This document shows, in pieces, positions 61,835 through 64,000 of a DNA stretch of 64,000 nucleotides. The notes beneath the pieces are model-generated. The model saw only the letters and a list, made by a program, of their open reading frames with translations, was not told the origin of the DNA and searched no databases. How positions within the stretch are numbered: the first letter of the stretch is position 1; each line of letters begins with the position of its first letter. Source of the DNA: Bacteroidota bacterium (GTDB lineage: Bacteria > Bacteroidota > Bacteroidia > Chitinophagales > Chitinophagaceae); NCBI GenBank assembly GCA_018267955.1, contig JAFDXL010000009.1, forward strand, positions 894,717-958,716. Reading direction: 5' to 3'. The position numbers and the translations under genes were made by a program.

Positions 61835-62230
61835 ATGAAAACGTTACTTTCTTTTAAACAAATCGATTTCTGGTTGCAGGTAATCATCTTAGGCTGCCAA
61901 TTAGTTGGTACCAGGGATTTTATAGGCATGTATATAATTACGGGTGCCGTACAGGTTATAAGCTGTTTACTAAATCTCTTTTTGCTGAAACCGGAATATA
62001 AACACAATGGCCGTTACTTATATAATATCATATTGCTTTTCATTTTCATTATAGGCCTTTTAGTTTTTCTGCCATTGATATGGCATACAGGTAATGAAGA
62101 TATTACCTTCATATTTTTATTCAGTATGCTCATTGTTGGTTTTATAATGGCGATATGGTACCTGGTGATCAGTTACAGGGAAATGCAATTCATCAACAAA
62201 CTGGTGAAACGGCACGAGTTAATAAAATGA
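61835..62230 (+). CDS. Small membrane protein of unknown function
   Basis: 131 residues with four hydrophobic helices (FWLQVIILGCQLV, MYIITGAVQVISCLLNLFLL, IILLFIFIIGLLVFLPLIW, FLFSMLIVGFIMAIWYLVI). Charged tail KLVKRHELIK. No family assigned. It is convergent with the large membrane protein gene at 62233, with two bases between the stop codons. Confidence 0.65.
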   Translation: MKTLLSFKQIDFWLQVIILGCQLVGTRDFIGMYIITGAVQVISCLLNLFLLKPEYKHNGRYLYNIILLFIFIIGLLVFLPLIWHTGNEDITFIFLFSMLIVGFIMAIWYLVISYREMQFINKLVKRHELIK

Positions 62231-62232
62231 GC

Positions 62233-63567
62233 CTATTCAGGTATAAGATGATTCTGTATGTCTTCCGTGTATTTCATCCTGCCAAAAATATAAAAATATG
62301 CATCAGCCGTCATACGCTCCCAATGCAAGATGCCAATAGCCATTTGGTAGCTTTGGAACATATTCAGTGAAATGAAGAATGTACCGCACACAATTGCAAC
62401 TATCCTTACCCCCAATTTGGCCCTGGTAACAATACGATGCACCAAAGCGGCTAATGGCAGTGCTAAAATAGCATAGGTTTCTATCAAAGGCCTGCAGCTG
62501 AAACCTCCACCATACCACCATGCCGCCCACGAAAAAGTGATATAAAAATTTATTAAAAAATAAATAAAGAACACAGGCAATGTTTTATTGCCGTCTTTAT
62601 ATAAATAATAGAACCCCGCAAAGGCTACAAAAGCTAACGGGGTGTAAACAAACCATCCTTTTCTGAAACCAAATAAACCCTCTAATATATGGGGTTCTGC
62701 AAAATTAAATCGCTCGCCTATATAAGAATAAAACCACCAATGACCGGTTACATATTTCCAATATCCCAGCTGTACTATTATTACAAATGAAAATACAACC
62801 AGAGCCAATAGTATCTGCAATTTTCTGCGCCAGAGTTTAGCAAACCGCTCTTTTAATAAATGTTTGCTGTTCACATCCCAAAATATCGGGATGATGATTA
62901 CTAGCAGGTTGGTAGGTCGTGTAATAAATATAAAACCCGCTAAAAGCCCCAATACACAGGCATCCCTTAACTTATAATTATCATACCATTTTGCTGTAAA
63001 GAACAATAATGCACTGAACAATGCAAAAGAGAATGGATGACTCATTCCCATGTCAAAGAATGTATAATGATACAGGTTGGTACCTAATGCAATACATATC
63101 AGCGTTATTAGTACGGTTGTATCGGAGTAATAACGCATTAAGCTGGCACGGATAAACAACAGTCCGACAATAGTCCAGAATATTACTGCGCTAATGACTC
63201 CCCACTCGTATGGTTTACTATAACCATCTGCTGCCGGATAGTTAATCCATTTGCACCAGGAATGTGTAAGAATGAAAAAAGGCAATTCCATACAACTTAC
63301 GCCTACAGGATATTTATTTATCCTTTTATGATTCGGCTGGTCATAAATGCTATACCAAACACGATCACCCGAAGGCTTATATATACTATCTATATTATGG
63401 TAGAAACTCAGCTGCCCCAAATCATGATAAATAAATACTGCAGGCAGATATAGATAATAACCAGACTTGTCATAGGTCAAAACTTTACCATGCCAATCTG
63501 ATTCACGATTAAACATAATGAAGGTATGCAGGACAAGGTAAAGGCAAATAAATACTTTAGTTTTCAC
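62233..63567 (-). CDS. GT-C type multi-pass membrane protein
   Basis: 444 residues, start GTG at 63567, with about ten hydrophobic helices. An early lumenal/periplasmic loop holds ESDWHGKVLTYDKSGYYLYLPAVFIYHDL, reminiscent of the DE-type acid loop of oligosaccharyl and mannosyltransferase GT-C enzymes. MSHPFSFALFSALLFFTAK, FITRPTNLLVIIIPI and AAWWYGGGFSCRPLIETYAILALPLA also occur in uncharacterised Bacteroidota membrane proteins. It probably works on cell-envelope glycans or lipids; activity is not shown. Confidence 0.7.
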   Translation of the reverse strand: MKTKVFICLYLVLHTFIMFNRESDWHGKVLTYDKSGYYLYLPAVFIYHDLGQLSFYHNIDSIYKPSGDRVWYSIYDQPNHKRINKYPVGVSCMELPFFILTHSWCKWINYPAADGYSKPYEWGVISAVIFWTIVGLLFIRASLMRYYSDTTVLITLICIALGTNLYHYTFFDMGMSHPFSFALFSALLFFTAKWYDNYKLRDACVLGLLAGFIFITRPTNLLVIIIPIFWDVNSKHLLKERFAKLWRRKLQILLALVVFSFVIIVQLGYWKYVTGHWWFYSYIGERFNFAEPHILEGLFGFRKGWFVYTPLAFVAFAGFYYLYKDGNKTLPVFFIYFLINFYITFSWAAWWYGGGFSCRPLIETYAILALPLAALVHRIVTRAKLGVRIVAIVCGTFFISLNMFQSYQMAIGILHWERMTADAYFYIFGRMKYTEDIQNHLIPE

Positions 63568-63656
63568 TGAACAATAATAAAAATAAATCCTGCGATATTT
63601 TTCTTATTGTTTACCGAATATTAATTTCTGCTTCCTATAGTAGCTTTAATAATGGC

Positions 63657-63664
63657 TATATTTG
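63657..63664 (+). promoter_or_regulatory. -7 promoter element of the OsmC-like gene
   Basis: TATATTTG matches the consensus exactly, 20 bases before the ATG. Confidence 0.6.
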
Positions 63665-63684
63665 GCCTCTAAAACAAACCAATT

Positions 63685-64000
63685 ATGAGACGCACTGCAA
63701 CTGCCGTATGGAACGGCTCCGGAAAAGAAGGTAATGGTACACTTACTACTGCCAGCACTTTGCTCAATAATGCACAGTACTCTTTCAAAACCAGGTTCGA
63801 AGATGGTATAGGCACTAACCCGGAAGAGCTGATGGCTGCTGCACACGCCGGCTGCTTCAGTATGAAACTTTCTTTTGTATTAGGCGCGGCAGGTTTCACG
63901 CCCGAAGAAATACATACGGACTGTGCTATCACCCTTGATGCTGCTGCAGGTGCTATCACTAAAAGCGAGCTGACCGTTAAAGCAAAAGTACCGGGCATTA
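63685..64000 (+). CDS. OsmC family peroxiredoxin (cut by the window end)
   Basis: The gene starts with ATG at 63685 and is open at the window edge after about 105 residues of the usual 135-140. ATAVWNGSGKEGNG and FEDGIGTNPEELMAAAHAGCFSMKLSF carry the N-terminal fold and the peroxidatic cysteine of OsmC proteins (in AAHAGCFSM). It should reduce organic hydroperoxides. The second cysteine would lie past the window, so the resolving mechanism cannot be checked. Confidence 0.9.
   Translation, partial: MRRTATAVWNGSGKEGNGTLTTASTLLNNAQYSFKTRFEDGIGTNPEELMAAAHAGCFSMKLSFVLGAAGFTPEEIHTDCAITLDAAAGAITKSELTVKAKVPGI

Noticed and set aside
1-64000. CRISPR array, prophage, insertion sequence or plasmid origin
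   Set aside because: I saw no regularly spaced repeats, phage structural genes, transposase motifs or iteron/replication genes anywhere in the window.

Overview
The window reads as chromosomal DNA of a Bacteroidota bacterium, most likely of the Chitinophagales/Chitinophagaceae type. The evidence is a set of promoters of the Bacteroidota form (TAnnTTTG, sometimes with an upstream TTTG), almost no Shine-Dalgarno sequences, secreted proteins with type IX secretion C-terminal sorting domains, SusD-free but lipoprotein-rich gene content, a PID-CTERM/exosortase pair, and bifunctional phosphoglucose/phosphomannose isomerase and GlmM of the Bacteroidota type. I see no insertion sequence, prophage, CRISPR array or origin. 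The genus is inference only.

Layout. 1-1409: 3' truncated LamG-type secreted protein (minus). 1495-5013: formate-dehydrogenase-like operon (fdhD, a small protein, FdhF/YdeP-type molybdoenzyme). 5091-7251: tightly overlapping lipid operon (LpxL-like acyltransferase, fatty-acid desaturase, small acidic protein). 7342-8553: DUF763 protein. 8574-14444 (minus): exported hypothetical, thioredoxin-like protein, haem c/copper-monooxygenase-like lipoprotein, YihY/BrkB membrane protein, dipeptidyl peptidase IV. 14581-19248: small exported protein, ClpS, TrmH-type methyltransferase, DinB, cysteine desulfurase, HTTM membrane protein. 19375-20524: a compact protein-sorting cassette: PID-CTERM substrate, exosortase, small membrane protein. 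20601-21479: rpsL-rpsG. 22265-25199: TetR regulator with an operator palindrome, HMA-like small protein, MFS exporter, flavodoxin-reductase-like enzyme. 25312-36968: recA, M16 peptidase, glmM, CrtI-like oxidoreductase, EamA protein, FkbM methyltransferase, transaldolase-like aldolase, SRP RNA, phosphoglucose/phosphomannose isomerase, YraN, DUF1579 lipoprotein. 37075-39705: glycan operon (GT87, GT2, polysaccharide deacetylase). 40336-43585: two tandem CLC proteins. 44107-49101: accessory redox/regulatory stretch (two AraC regulators, aldo/keto reductase, DHFR-like protein, SDR, SnoaL-like protein). 49161-49244: tRNA-Leu(CAG). 49306-53166: LuxE-like protein, lipoproteins, PhoH, and a shortened PurE-like protein. 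53355-58815: SDR and two tandem FG-GAP secreted paralogues with type IX sorting domains. 58899-64000: rplY/ctc, prs, GbsR/MarR regulator, membrane proteins, OsmC-like protein cut by the window end.

How genes work together. Envelope biology dominates: lipid A acylation and acyl desaturation, type IX export of LamG and FG-GAP proteins, exosortase processing of a very small substrate, glycan synthesis and deacetylation, and periplasmic/outer-membrane peptidases. Housekeeping genes (recA, rpsL, rpsG, prs, glmM, rplY, ffs, tRNA-Leu) are scattered between them. The most interesting items are the exosortase cassette whose only visible substrate is little more than two sorting signals, a PurE-like protein that has lost the segment carrying the catalytic histidine, a recurring promoter-to-start spacing that implies leaderless mRNAs, a TetR operator overlapping its own promoter, and two adjacent CLC proteins that differ at the proton-coupling glutamate.
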